Positions 8,219 through 16,828 of a stretch of DNA of 64,000 nucleotides are shown in pieces. The notes beneath the pieces were generated by a model, which was given only the letters and a program-made list of their open reading frames with translations, was not told the DNA's origin and ran no database searches. The position numbers and the translations under genes were made by a program. Numbering within the stretch: the first letter of the stretch is position 1; every line of letters begins with the position of its first letter. The stretch is from Nocardia ninae NBRC 108245 (lineage in GTDB: Bacteria > Actinomycetota > Actinomycetes > Mycobacteriales > Mycobacteriaceae). The stretch covers positions 1-64,000 of the forward strand of contig NZ_BJXA01000031.1 in NCBI RefSeq assembly GCF_007990755.1. Direction: 5' to 3'.

Positions 8219-8902
8219 ATGAAAACAGGCGCACCTGCCGCCGAGGCGGCGACCCAGGCGGTCGTCCAAGTGGTCGGCGGCGGTACCGCGCAGGCCACCG
8301 GGACCTTCGGATTCTGGTTCGCCGATCAGCGGTGGGAATGGTCGGACGAGGTCGCCGCGATGCACGGGTACACGCCGGGGACGGTGACACCGACCACGGA
8401 ACTGCTGCTGTCGCACAAACATCCGGAGGACCGCGCGCAAGTCGCCGAGGCGATCGCCAAGTCGCTGCGCGATGCCGAGCCGTTCTGCAGCCGTCACCGC
8501 ATCATCGACACCGCCGGAGTGACCCGCCATGTGATCGTCTTCGGCGACACCATGACCGACGACCACGGCGACGTCATCGGCACCAAAGGCCACTACGTCG
8601 ACCTGACCGACACCATCGACGAGCAGCGGCAGGAGATGCTCGACGGCACGCTGCCCGAACTGTTCGAGGCACGAGCCGTGATCGAGCAGGCCAAGGGCGT
8701 GCTGATGCGGGTATACCGGCTCAACGCCGAGCAGGCCTTCCGGGTGTTGCAGTGGCGTTCCCAGGAAACCAACATCAAGCTGCGCACCTTGGCCTCCCGG
8801 CTGATCGCCGAATTGGACTCACTGCCGCCGGCGCCGCCGCAGGTGCAGACCGCGTTCGACCACCTGCTGCTGACCGTGCACGAGCAGTCCGGACCCGAAT
8901 GA
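8219..8902 (+). CDS. PAS-ANTAR domain regulator
   Basis: About 227 residues. A PAS fold of PAS_3 type covers about 28-125 (FGFWFADQRWEWSDEVAAMHGY, then a HPEDR motif and a GTKGHYVDLTD end strand). A textbook ANTAR domain covers about 150-210 (ARAVIEQAKGVLMRVYRL to LRTLASRLIAEL). No Shine-Dalgarno lies at good spacing. CATACT, 6 bases before an in-frame GTG at 8216, would suit a leaderless transcript, so the start may be GTG 8216 rather than ATG 8219. It probably couples a light, oxygen, redox or ligand signal to RNA antitermination. Confidence 0.85.
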   Translation: MKTGAPAAEAATQAVVQVVGGGTAQATGTFGFWFADQRWEWSDEVAAMHGYTPGTVTPTTELLLSHKHPEDRAQVAEAIAKSLRDAEPFCSRHRIIDTAGVTRHVIVFGDTMTDDHGDVIGTKGHYVDLTDTIDEQRQEMLDGTLPELFEARAVIEQAKGVLMRVYRLNAEQAFRVLQWRSQETNIKLRTLASRLIAELDSLPPAPPQVQTAFDHLLLTVHEQSGPE

Positions 8903-8905
8903 CCT

Positions 8906-9799
8906 TCAGGCTTCCGGTCGTCGCGTGCTGTCGGTGCGGCTGACCTCGTAGCCGAGCAGCCGTTCGGCCTCTTCGATACCGCCCTGGAGGTCGCCGACCG
9001 CATTCATCTTCGACAGGTCCAAGCCGATGGTGACCAGCGTCAGCGCGATCTCCGAGGACAGGCCGGTGATGATCACGTTCGCGCCCATCAGGCCGGACGC
9101 GTCGACGGTCTGCACCAGATGGTTGGCCACGGTGGAGTCGATGGTCGGCACACCGGTGATGTCGATGACGACCACCTTGGCACGATTGGCCCGGATCGCG
9201 CGCAGCAGCTGCTCGGTGAGCTGACGGGCGCGCTGACCGTCGAGCACGCCGATGATCGGCAGGATGAGCAGCTGTTCACGCACCTGGAGCACCGGGGTGG
9301 ACAGCTCGCGGATCGCCTCTTGCTGCTGACGGATGATGCGTTCGCGTTCCTCGACGAAGGACACGCCCACGGTGTTGGCGATGCGGTTGGCGGCCGGTTC
9401 GTAGGCATCCAGGACCGCATTGAGCAGCTGGAAGTCGTTCTGGTACTTCTCGAAAAGCGAGCGGGCCAGCACGTCGCGCAGCAGCAGCACGATGCCGAGG
9501 ACCTCGTCGGTCTCGACGCCGCGGGGGATGATGCGCTCGGACAGATCCCTGGCGTAGTCCTGCAGCGCCTCCACCGAACCGGTCTCCAGCACGGCGACGT
9601 AGTTGTCGTAGACGGAGGTGGCCTCGGAGAACATCTCGTCGGGCGTCATCGCGGTCAGTAACTGCGCCTCGGTGATGCGGCGTGCCCATTCCTCGCGCAG
9701 CACGGTGCGGTTCTGCCGGAGGTGCTCTACCAGCTCGGAAAGCAAACCCTCGCTGACACCGTTGCTGCTGGTGTCGGTCGCGAAAGCAGTAATCGACAT
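8906..9799 (-). CDS. RsbR-like STAS domain protein
   Basis: 297 residues. The N-terminal part is a helical RsbR/RsbRD_N-type domain (LVEHLRQNRTVLREEWARRI and following). The C-terminal STAS domain starts near 170 and includes VVVIDITGVPTIDSTVANHL, where the hydroxyl residues of GVPTIDS correspond to phospho-sites in RsbR/RsbS stressosome proteins. Such proteins relay stress signals toward partner-switching control of SigB/SigF. No RsbT or RsbU homologue is in view. ATG 9799 was chosen; the frame stays open far upstream through non-coding composition. Confidence 0.82.
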   Translation of the reverse strand: MSITAFATDTSSNGVSEGLLSELVEHLRQNRTVLREEWARRITEAQLLTAMTPDEMFSEATSVYDNYVAVLETGSVEALQDYARDLSERIIPRGVETDEVLGIVLLLRDVLARSLFEKYQNDFQLLNAVLDAYEPAANRIANTVGVSFVEERERIIRQQQEAIRELSTPVLQVREQLLILPIIGVLDGQRARQLTEQLLRAIRANRAKVVVIDITGVPTIDSTVANHLVQTVDASGLMGANVIITGLSSEIALTLVTIGLDLSKMNAVGDLQGGIEEAERLLGYEVSRTDSTRRPEA

Positions 9800-9951
9800 C
9801 TCGGACAATGCCGCCTCCGGTCCATCCCACCGCGAATCGGACTCTCGCGTGCTCGAAAAACGCGGTGGCCAGCCCCCTGTTGGACCGTTCCACCGACCGC
9901 AGAATCGTATACCTATCGCGGCCGGCGGAGCCATCGAAAGGAGGCGACGGA

Positions 9952-9976
9952 GGTTTCCGGGCGCGGCGACGGGATA
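9952..9976 (+). promoter_or_regulatory. candidate SigF-type promoter of SDR gene
   Basis: GGTTT (9952-9956), 14 bases, then GGGATA (9971-9976) approximate the SigB/SigF consensus, with a swapped TA in the -10 box. It lies 42 bases before the SDR start codon, inside a possible SigF regulon. Confidence 0.4.
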
Positions 9977-10018
9977 ACCGGTCTGCGTCCCATCCGAGCG
10001 CGCAGGAGGTTCTCCGCT

Positions 10019-10858
10019 ATGGGTTTCCCCGAGCAACAGCAAGAAGTCCCTGGTATCCAGGCCCAGATGCAGCCGGTGCCGGACTGCGGCGAAAAGAGTT
10101 ACCGCGGTTCCGGGAAGATGACCGGCAAAGCGGCCGTGATCACCGGCGCGGACAGCGGGATCGGCCGCGCGGTCGCGATCGCCTTCGCGCGCGAGGGCGC
10201 CGACGTGCTGATCTCCTATCTGAATGAAGACGAGGACGCGAAAGAGGTCGCGCAGCTGGTCGAGGAAGCCGGTCGCAAGGCGGTGCTGATGCCGGGTGAC
10301 CTGTCCGACCCGCAACACTGCCGGTCCGTGATCGACCGTGCCGCAGCGGAATTCGGCAAAATCGATGTGCTGGTCAGCAACGCCGCCTATCAGATGACGC
10401 ACACCACCCTCGACGAGATCAGCGACGAGGAATTCGACTACACCTTCAAACTGAACGTCGGGGCCTACTTCTACCTGGTCAAGGCCGCGTTGGCGCACAT
10501 GCCGCCCGGCTCGTCGATCATCGGCAGCTCGTCGGTGAACTCGGATATGCCCAGCCCGACGCTCGCGCCGTACGCCGCAACCAAGGCGGCCATCGCCAAC
10601 TTCTCCGCCAGCCTGGCGCAGTTGCTGGGGGAGAAGGGAATTCGGGTCAACAGCGTGGCGCCAGGCCCGATCTGGACGCCGTTGATCCCCGCGACGATGC
10701 CGCCGGAGAAGGTCGGCAAGTTCGGCGACGACACCCCGCTCGGCCGGGCCGGGCAACCGGCCGAACTCGCCTCCACCTATGTGCTGCTCGCCTCGGACGA
10801 CGGTAGCTACATCTCCGGTGCTCGCGTCGCCGTCACCGGCGGCAGGCCGATCCTCTGA
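10019..10858 (+). CDS. SDR family oxidoreductase, general-stress type
   Basis: 279 residues after an AGGAGGT ribosome site. The Rossmann motif is TGADSGIGRAVA, the NAD-binding SNAAYQ block follows, and the catalytic triad is Ser in IIGSSSVNS plus YAATK. The extra N-terminal segment of about 38 residues (QQQEVPGIQAQMQPVPDCGE) is typical of the YhxC/YdaD-type general-stress dehydrogenases of Bacillus and actinomycetes. The natural substrate is unknown for the group. A SigF-like promoter and the flanking regulators support a stress role. Confidence 0.88.
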   Translation: MGFPEQQQEVPGIQAQMQPVPDCGEKSYRGSGKMTGKAAVITGADSGIGRAVAIAFAREGADVLISYLNEDEDAKEVAQLVEEAGRKAVLMPGDLSDPQHCRSVIDRAAAEFGKIDVLVSNAAYQMTHTTLDEISDEEFDYTFKLNVGAYFYLVKAALAHMPPGSSIIGSSSVNSDMPSPTLAPYAATKAAIANFSASLAQLLGEKGIRVNSVAPGPIWTPLIPATMPPEKVGKFGDDTPLGRAGQPAELASTYVLLASDDGSYISGARVAVTGGRPIL

Positions 10859-10865
10859 CCGTCCG

Positions 10866-11605
10866 CTAGCCGCCGCCGTTCCCGGTCCCCGCCAGGCGAA
10901 TGCGGGCGGGCGCGAGTGGCGTCGACGCGTGCCTGCCGAGCAGGGTGACTACGTCGGTGTCGGTGACCCGGTCGAAGCGCAGATAGGACTCATCCACGGG
11001 ACATGGGCGCGCCGGAGTTTCCAGGCACACGACCTTGTCCGCGTGGTGCGCCAGCGTCCGCGCTATGCGATGTGGCGCGACCGGGACGGCCAAGACAACC
11101 CGGATCGCGCCGCGACGGTAGGCGGCGCGGCAGGCCGCTTGGGCGGTGATGCCGGTGGTGACGCCGTCGTCGACGACCAGCGCCGTGCACCCACCGAGCT
11201 TCGCCTGCGGGCCGTGTCGCCGAAACCGTGCGGACCGCCGGGACAGTCGGCCGCGTTCGTGTGATTCGGTATCGGTTCCTCGGGGCTCAGGAAGGTGCTG
11301 CGGACGACGACCTCGTCGATGATTCGGGTGTCCGCCTCGCCGATCGCGCCGAAAGCCAGTTCCGGTCGATAGGGGACGCGAAGCTTGTTGACGATGATCG
11401 TGTCCAGCGGCAGTCGCAGTCGGGCGGCGATCTCATAGGCCACTGGGACACCGCCGCGGGGGACGCCGAGGACGACGACATCCGGGCCACGGAAGGCCTG
11501 TAGCCGGTCGGCGAGCCGACGGCCCGCGTCATGTCGGTCGAGAAACAGCGTTCGCAGATACGCGCGGCGATCGGTGTGGTCACTGGGTAGAGCGGAATAG
11601 TCCAT
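10866..11605 (-). pseudogene. phosphoribosyltransferase, frameshifted
   Basis: The N-terminal half from ATG 11605 is a clear type I phosphoribosyltransferase of the kind seen next to dormancy genes: VVVLGVPRGGVPVAYEIA, then VNKLRVPYRPELAFGAIGE. Around 11262-11280 the frame breaks. A different frame then gives ESHERGRLSRRSARF, the PRPP loop ALVVDDGVTTGITAQAA and the normal C-terminus to the stop at 10866. All family blocks survive once the frames are joined, so this is one recent indel or a sequencing error. As written, the protein would lose its PRPP-binding loop. Confidence 0.8.
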
Positions 11606-11748
11606 GGCATCCCTCGAGAAGCGAGCGGCATGGGCCGGAGCCGCGCTTCAGGACTCAGGAGGACTTCATCAATTCTACTCGGCAGTTCGGCTCATCCTGT
11701 CGGTTTGCCGACGAGGACGCGAAATGTCTTGGGGGAGTGCGGTGATCG

Positions 11749-12501
11749 CTAACGGCGGCGCTGCCGCGACGGGGCGGCAGGCTCGGCGAAATGCGGTAAG
11801 GCGGGTTTTCGGCCGGTGACCACCTCGATGATCTCGGCCGCCAAGTCGGCGACGCGGACGTTGCGCCGTTGCGACCTGCTGCGCAGCACATCGAAGGCCG
11901 CGTCGCGGGTGCAGCGCCGTTCGGCCATGACGATGCCGAGCGCTTGATCGATGGTGGATCGGGAGGCCAGTGTCGCCCGCAGCTGTTCGGTGAGTTTGGC
12001 CTGTCTCGCGGTGTCGGAGGCGACAGCGAGCAGGACGCCGAGGTGTTCGGTGGTCAGGATGGCGGCCCGCCGAACCTGGTCGGTGAAGCTGTGCGGCCGG
12101 GGCGAGTAGAGCGAGAGCGCGCCGATGGCGACTCCGTTCACCGAAAGCGGTTGGGCATGAATCGATTTGACCCCGAAGGCCAGCATGCGTTTCGAATAGT
12201 CGCCCCAGCGGTGCTCAGCAGCGATATCGGGCACGGAAACCTGTTGTGCCGTATCGATTGCCTGGAGGCTGGGATCGTAACCTTCGCTGAGCCTGAATTC
12301 CTCGACGAGCATCGCGTGCGCGTCGGTCGAACCGCCGAAGATAGTGCCGTGCTCGCGGGTGAGCATGATCCCCGCCATCGGGTGCTCCGGTAGCATCCGC
12401 GCGACCGTATCGGCTACGGCGCACAGTGATTCGGTGACGTCGTCGCCGGTCAACAGCAGCGATGTCAACTCCGACATCCCCAACGCCAGCTCTTCAGCCA
12501 T
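11749..12501 (-). CDS. GAF-ANTAR domain regulator
   Basis: 250 residues. A GAF domain spans about 10-165 (YDPSLQAIDTAQQVSVPDI and GVKSIHAQPLSVNGVAIGAL) and an ANTAR domain about 178-235 (RSTIDQALGIVMAERRCTR to VRVADLAAEIIEVV). The DQALGIVMA helix is a strong ANTAR signature. It is last in the minus-strand row cheB-cheR-GAF/ANTAR-GAF/ANTAR and starts only 15 bases after the previous gene, so it is probably co-transcribed. Confidence 0.87.
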   Translation of the reverse strand: MAEELALGMSELTSLLLTGDDVTESLCAVADTVARMLPEHPMAGIMLTREHGTIFGGSTDAHAMLVEEFRLSEGYDPSLQAIDTAQQVSVPDIAAEHRWGDYSKRMLAFGVKSIHAQPLSVNGVAIGALSLYSPRPHSFTDQVRRAAILTTEHLGVLLAVASDTARQAKLTEQLRATLASRSTIDQALGIVMAERRCTRDAAFDVLRSRSQRRNVRVADLAAEIIEVVTGRKPALPHFAEPAAPSRQRRR

Positions 12502-12516
12502 GAAATGCCTTGACGG

Positions 12517-13404
12517 TCAACATAATTGGTATCCGTCCTCTAGTACGCGGCGAGCGATCTCCGAGACGGCGACGCCGTCGGCAAATGCGCGTGCGCGCAA
12601 CAGTGCGAGCGCGGCGTCGAGCTGGCAACTGCATTGCACGGCAACCATACCGACCGCCTGATGGACGGCGGCGAGGTAATCGGCATCGTCGAACAACGTG
12701 CCCTGTGGCGCGCCGTCGTCAGCGGTTCCGCACGAGGCGAGTAGCACCGTGTTGGCCAGGGCGTCGGCCACCTTTTCGGCGGCCGGGGTGACCTCGGCGA
12801 GCAGCCCGGTTCGGCTGGTGAACACGCACAGGGCGCCGAGCAGGCGGGAGGAGAACAGCGGGACCGCGACCACGGACCGCACACCGAGCTCGGCGAGTGC
12901 GGGGCCGTAGTGCGGCCAGCGAGCGGCCAGGTCCGTGCCGTTGGCGGAGACGAATTCCCGGCCGCCGAGCACATCACGGGCCGGGCCCTCGCCGATCAAC
13001 AGCTCGAGATCGTGCGCGGCTCGAGCGGTCACGTCCGACGCCGCCACCAGTAGTTCCTCGCCGGTCTGACCGAACAGGGTGACCGCGGCGTTGTCCATGC
13101 CGAGGTGCTGGGCTACCGCGGCCATGAAGACCGGTCGCAGCGTGGCTCGATCCCCGATGTACCACCGTTGGAGGCGCAGGGCATGTAGTCGGTGCAGTCG
13201 GGCACAAGCGAGATGGCGACCTTCGATTCTTCGATGCAGCTCCGCCATGCGCTGTCGAAATGGCTGCATGGATTGTGGTCGTTGCGTCGCTTGTGCCTCG
13301 TATTTCGCGGCCACCGCCGCCGCCCGAGCGGCTCGTTCGCGCTCGGCGCTGAATTCCTGCCACTCACGAGCAATTTCCTGGTGAGCGTCCGAATGCGACC
13401 GCAC
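12517..13404 (-). CDS. GAF-ANTAR domain regulator with N-terminal helix
   Basis: 295 residues from GTG. An alanine/arginine-rich helix of about 55 residues, possibly a coiled coil, precedes a GAF domain (about 85-230; DLELLIGEGPARDVLGGREF, VRSVVAVPLFSSRLLGALCV). An ANTAR domain ends the protein (AAVHQAVGMVAVQCSCQLDAA to VSEIARRVLEDG). The gene lies 33 bases downstream of the CheR-PAS gene on the same strand. The helical extension could dock onto the coiled coil of that neighbour, but that is speculation. Confidence 0.83.
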   Translation of the reverse strand: MRSHSDAHQEIAREWQEFSAERERAARAAAVAAKYEAQATQRPQSMQPFRQRMAELHRRIEGRHLACARLHRLHALRLQRWYIGDRATLRPVFMAAVAQHLGMDNAAVTLFGQTGEELLVAASDVTARAAHDLELLIGEGPARDVLGGREFVSANGTDLAARWPHYGPALAELGVRSVVAVPLFSSRLLGALCVFTSRTGLLAEVTPAAEKVADALANTVLLASCGTADDGAPQGTLFDDADYLAAVHQAVGMVAVQCSCQLDAALALLRARAFADGVAVSEIARRVLEDGYQLC

Positions 13405-13437
13405 ACACCAACCCTACGCGCTTATCCGGGCCAGCGG

Positions 13438-15345
13438 TTAATTGTCTTGTATTGCAACATTTGTCGGCGGGACCTCTTCCAAGAGCAACACCACGCCGTG
13501 GCGGGTGCCGTCCAGCGGTGAACAGGTCACCGCGCAGATGATCGAACGCCCGATTCGGTTGACAGCGGCCAGCTCCACCGGCCCGTCGCGACGGCCCGTT
13601 TTGAGGCAGCGCTGGATACTTTCGTGCAACAACTGGGTCGGCAACCCGAAGTCCAGCGCGAAGAACACCTGTTGCTGGACCTCCTCGGAGCGCAGCCCCC
13701 ACATCTCCTCGGCGCCTCGGTTCCAGCTGCGCACCCGCAGTTGATCGTCGAGTACCACCACGCCCGCGGCCACGCTGGACAGCACGCCCTCCAGGAAGGT
13801 GCGGGTCTCGTTCAATTCGTCGGTACGGGTCCGCATCTCCTCGTTCATTGTTTCCAGTTCTTCATTACCGGACTGGAGTTCTTCGTTGGTGGTCTCCAAT
13901 TCCTCATTGGTCGACTGGAGTTCTTCGTTCGTTGTTTCCAATTCCTCGATGCTGGATTGGAGTTCTTCGTTGGTGGTTTCGAGTTCTTCGTTGGTGGATT
14001 GGAGTTCCTCGTAGGCCGTCTCCAGTTCTTCCCTTTTGACCTTCACTTCCAGGGAGAGCCGGGTCGGCATCGTCGTGTCGACAAAATTGACGACCACCCC
14101 CACGTCCGAGCCATCGCTGCCCCACAGCGGCTGGATATGCACGTCGAAATACTGGACCTCCGGCCCGAGCTTGCGTTCGGTCGAGCCGACCCGGATGGTG
14201 CGACGCTCGGCGACGGCCTGCTGGATCAGCGATCGCAGCTCGACCGGCCGATAGGAGATCTCCAGCTCGCTCAGCGGCCTGCCGATATCGTGCAGCGTCA
14301 AGCCGAATTGGCTGCGCATCTGGCTGTTCAGAATGGAGACTTTGCCCTCGGCATCCAAGCCGATCACCCCGAAGGGCGCCGTTTCCAGCGCGAGCTCGCC
14401 GAGCTGGCGCTTCTTGACCAGCCCCTGCACCTCCTGACCGAGGCCGATGTCGAGCCGCGGCGGGTTCGGCTGATGCGGCGGCCTGATCTCACCCGCCCGG
14501 CGCCGGAAGATGCGCTGGCGCATACTCGCCACCCCGAACCGCTCACCCTCGGAGAGCAGCAGTTCCGCCTTGCCCAGAAAGAGGAATCCGCCCTCCCGTA
14601 ACGCGAAGTGAAACCGGTCCAGAATCTGCGCTTGTGCCTCGGCATTGAAGTACATCAACGTGTTTCGGCACACCAGCAGATCGAGCCGGGAGATAGGCGC
14701 GTCACGGGTGATGTCGTGTCTGCCGAAGATGACCCGGCGGCGCAGGTCCGACCGAAAGGTGAACTTGTCGCCGATCGGTTCGAAATACCGATCCCGGAGC
14801 TCACCGGACAGCTGTCCGAGCGCCTTGGCGGGATAGACGCCCGCCCGTGCCTCACGCAGTGCCTCCTCATCGACGTCGGTGCCGTAGAGCTTGACCCGTT
14901 TCGCGCACTCCTCGATGCCGAGCACCTCGGCGAACGCGATCGCCAGGGAATAGGCTTCCTCGCCGCTGGAGCAGCCCGCGCTCCACACCCGGATCTCGCT
15001 GTCCGGCTTGGCATTCGCGATCAACTCCGGCAGTACTTCACGCTGCAGGTACTGCCAGGCCTCCACATCGCGGAAGAAGCTGGTGACGTTGATCAGGATG
15101 GTGTTGAACAGGTGCCGGAATTCCTCGGCGTTGCTTTCCAGCAGATCGCGATAGTCGAGATAGTCGGCGACCCGCACCTCCTGCATGCGCTTGCGGACCC
15201 GCCTGGTCAGCGAGGAACGCTTGTATCCGGTGAAATCGAACCCGCGCGAATCACGAATGAACAGCAGCAGGTCTTCCAGCGCCGGGTCGGCGGTTTCGAC
15301 GTCTTCACCCGGTGCCGTCATGATCTCCTCGCTCGACTCGGTCAC
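13438..15345 (-). CDS. CheR methyltransferase with PAS domains and coiled coil
   Basis: 635 residues. A CheR all-alpha N-terminal domain and SAM-dependent methyltransferase span about 20-290 (VWSAGCSSGEEAYSLA is the SAM motif; LLVCRNTLMYF is family-typical). A first PAS-like domain lies at about 315-425, a long heptad coiled coil at about 430-515 built from repeated EELQSTN/EELETTN units, and a second PAS at about 520-630. GTG at 15345 overlaps the cheB stop (GTGA). CheR normally methylates receptor glutamates, yet no chemotaxis receptors or flagella are here. The pair resembles the orphan CheB-CheR-PAS sensor modules that feed histidine-kinase or ANTAR outputs. Confidence 0.88.
   Translation of the reverse strand: MTESSEEIMTAPGEDVETADPALEDLLLFIRDSRGFDFTGYKRSSLTRRVRKRMQEVRVADYLDYRDLLESNAEEFRHLFNTILINVTSFFRDVEAWQYLQREVLPELIANAKPDSEIRVWSAGCSSGEEAYSLAIAFAEVLGIEECAKRVKLYGTDVDEEALREARAGVYPAKALGQLSGELRDRYFEPIGDKFTFRSDLRRRVIFGRHDITRDAPISRLDLLVCRNTLMYFNAEAQAQILDRFHFALREGGFLFLGKAELLLSEGERFGVASMRQRIFRRRAGEIRPPHQPNPPRLDIGLGQEVQGLVKKRQLGELALETAPFGVIGLDAEGKVSILNSQMRSQFGLTLHDIGRPLSELEISYRPVELRSLIQQAVAERRTIRVGSTERKLGPEVQYFDVHIQPLWGSDGSDVGVVVNFVDTTMPTRLSLEVKVKREELETAYEELQSTNEELETTNEELQSSIEELETTNEELQSTNEELETTNEELQSGNEELETMNEEMRTRTDELNETRTFLEGVLSSVAAGVVVLDDQLRVRSWNRGAEEMWGLRSEEVQQQVFFALDFGLPTQLLHESIQRCLKTGRRDGPVELAAVNRIGRSIICAVTCSPLDGTRHGVVLLLEEVPPTNVAIQDN
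13836..14030 (-). repeat. in-gene heptad repeat array
   Basis: The DNA encoding the coiled coil is a string of degenerate 21-base units, each giving Glu-Glu-Leu-Glu/Gln-Thr/Ser-x-Asn. About nine units are present. This part uses TT-rich serine and glutamate codons and is visibly lower in GC than its surroundings. Confidence 0.75.
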
Positions 15346-15929
15346 GTTGCGCTCTCGGTCACCAGACCACGGATGACACCCGCGATCTCGTCAAGTGGCA
15401 CAACGAGATCCGCATCGCCGGTGGCCACCGCGGCGCCCGGCATACCCTTGAATTCCGCTTCTTCCGGATCCTGCACGACCACGGTGCCGCCACGGGACTT
15501 GATCGCACTCACCCCCGTCGCGCCGTCGCTGCCGGACCCGGTGAGCACGCAGGCGATCGCCCGCGCACCGTAGGCGCCGGCCACCGATTCGAACAACAGG
15601 TCGGCCGAGGGCCGGACGAAGTGGACGAGGTCGCTGCCGGACAGCGTGAGCACACCGGGCGGCTCCACCAGCAGGTGGTAGTTCGGCGGCGCGATGTAGA
15701 CGGTTCCGGCCTCGGCGGTTTCCCCCGCCGTCGCCAGCTTCACGCGCAATTCGGTTCGGCGCGAGAGTAATTCGGCCAGCACCGTCTTGTGGCGTGGGTC
15801 GAGATGCTGTACGACGAGCACGGGTACCGGCAAGGTGGCAGGCAGCGCGCCGAAAACCTTGAAGAGCGCGGTGATACCGCCCGCCGAGGAGGCGATGGCG
15901 ACAACGGAATACTGCTCATTCGTGGTCAT
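15342..15929 (-). CDS. CheB-type methylesterase, no receiver domain
   Basis: 195 residues, just the catalytic CheB domain. The nucleophile is in AIASSAGG, the His in VQHLDPRHKT, and the acidic residue in VLTGSGSDGATG. The usual N-terminal response-regulator domain is absent, so activity would not be controlled by CheA phosphorylation. ATG 15929 begins MTTNEQYSVVAIA; an upstream in-frame extension has shadow composition. It is coupled to the CheR-PAS gene by GTGA. The likely role is removing methyl or amide groups from a receptor or partner in a non-motility sensory module. Confidence 0.87.
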   Translation of the reverse strand: MTTNEQYSVVAIASSAGGITALFKVFGALPATLPVPVLVVQHLDPRHKTVLAELLSRRTELRVKLATAGETAEAGTVYIAPPNYHLLVEPPGVLTLSGSDLVHFVRPSADLLFESVAGAYGARAIACVLTGSGSDGATGVSAIKSRGGTVVVQDPEEAEFKGMPGAAVATGDADLVVPLDEIAGVIRGLVTESAT

Positions 15930-16029
15930 GGCCGCGCCGACCAGCCGTGAGGTGCACGGGACCAGGGTAGCGCTGCGCCACTGACCGGCCCGGTGACCGG
16001 CCCGTGCCCGGCGCGGCGGCGGCACGCGC

Positions 16030-16353
16030 TCATCGCCGCCTTCTGCTTCGGAGCTCCCCCATCGGTGCCGTGGCAGTCAGGCTGAGCATCGCCGTCCCGG
16101 TGGTGCGAATCATCGAGTCCAGCTCGGCCAGGAGGTCGACGATGGCGGTGTGGTGTTTGTCGGCCGCGGCGGTCGTCAGCCCGTCCACGTCGAACTCCAT
16201 GCGGATCGTGTTCAGTCGCAGACCGGTGTCGAACAGGCTCCGGACCAGCCGGTCACCGAGCTCGAGCAACGCGCGGGTGTCCTGCTCGGCCTGGGCCGGG
16301 GGCGGGCGCGGGGTGGTCTGTTCGACGAATTCGTCAGGCGATACCAGGGTCAT
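16030..16353 (-). CDS. small conserved protein of stress island
   Basis: 107 residues with no recognised domain. The central part is helical with regular leucines (ALLELGDRLVRSLFDTGLRL) and looks like a four-helix dimerisation unit. It has no signal peptide or membrane segment. ATG 16353 follows GGAGGA very closely. The gene lies upstream of cheB on the same strand, 100 bases away, and may be part of that module. Function unknown. Confidence 0.55.
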   Translation of the reverse strand: MTLVSPDEFVEQTTPRPPPAQAEQDTRALLELGDRLVRSLFDTGLRLNTIRMEFDVDGLTTAAADKHHTAIVDLLAELDSMIRTTGTAMLSLTATAPMGELRSRRRR

Positions 16354-16489
16354 GATTCCTCCGGGTTCGGTCGCTGGCACGGGGGAGCCGCGCTTCGGGA
16401 CTCGGGGAATTTCACCTGGAACTCTACGCTCGAAGCCCAGCTCGGGGGCCTGAGTGGGGGTTACTCACGGCCGGGGCGTGGGCTCGGGC

Positions 16490-16516
16490 GTGTTTGCCTC
16501 GATCCAACCTGGTTAT
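16490..16516 (+). promoter_or_regulatory. candidate stress promoter of csbD-like gene
   Basis: GTGTTT (16490-16495), 15 bases, then GGTTAT (16511-16516) resemble a SigF-type promoter 61 bases before the CsbD-like start. The fit is partial. Confidence 0.35.
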
Positions 16517-16577
16517 CCGCCACACGACCGGCCCGAAAAAGGCATGGTCGGTCGGACCCGACGAAAGGGGTTAGACA

Positions 16578-16751
16578 ATGAGCACAGCTGACAAGGCCCA
16601 GAACAAGGCTGACGACCTCGCCGGCAAGGCGAAGGAAAAGTTCGGCGAGGCCACCGACGACCAGGACCTGAAGAACGAGGGCAAGGGCGATCAGATCAAG
16701 TCCAACCTCAAGGATGCGGGCGAGAAGGTCAAGGACGCCTTCCGCAGCTGA
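16578..16751 (+). CDS. CsbD family stress protein
   Basis: 57 residues: MSTADKAQNKADDLAGKAKE at the start, then a KFGEATDDQDLKNEGKGDQI block and a KDAGEKVKDAFR end. This is the classic CsbD-like composition, rich in Lys, Asp, Glu and Gly and probably disordered or helical. csbD in Bacillus is a SigB-controlled general-stress gene of unknown biochemical function. ATG follows AAAGGGG at about 10 bases. Its place beside the SigF-linked island suits the same regulation. Confidence 0.9.
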   Translation: MSTADKAQNKADDLAGKAKEKFGEATDDQDLKNEGKGDQIKSNLKDAGEKVKDAFRS

Positions 16752-16828
16752 TCAGTCTTCGGTTCACCGTCGAGCGGGTGCGCGCCTTATCGGGCGCCGC
16801 CCGCTCGGCCGTCTGTAGGGGGTAAACC

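Noticed and set aside
8906-10756. 616-residue version of the STAS protein
   Set aside because: The part beyond 9799 is antisense to the SDR gene and has no domain; the real start is MSITAF at 9799.
13624-15573. Plus-strand frames opposite the CheR-PAS gene
   Set aside because: Their sequence, including apparent phenylalanine repeats, is the mirror of the heptad-repeat coding strand.
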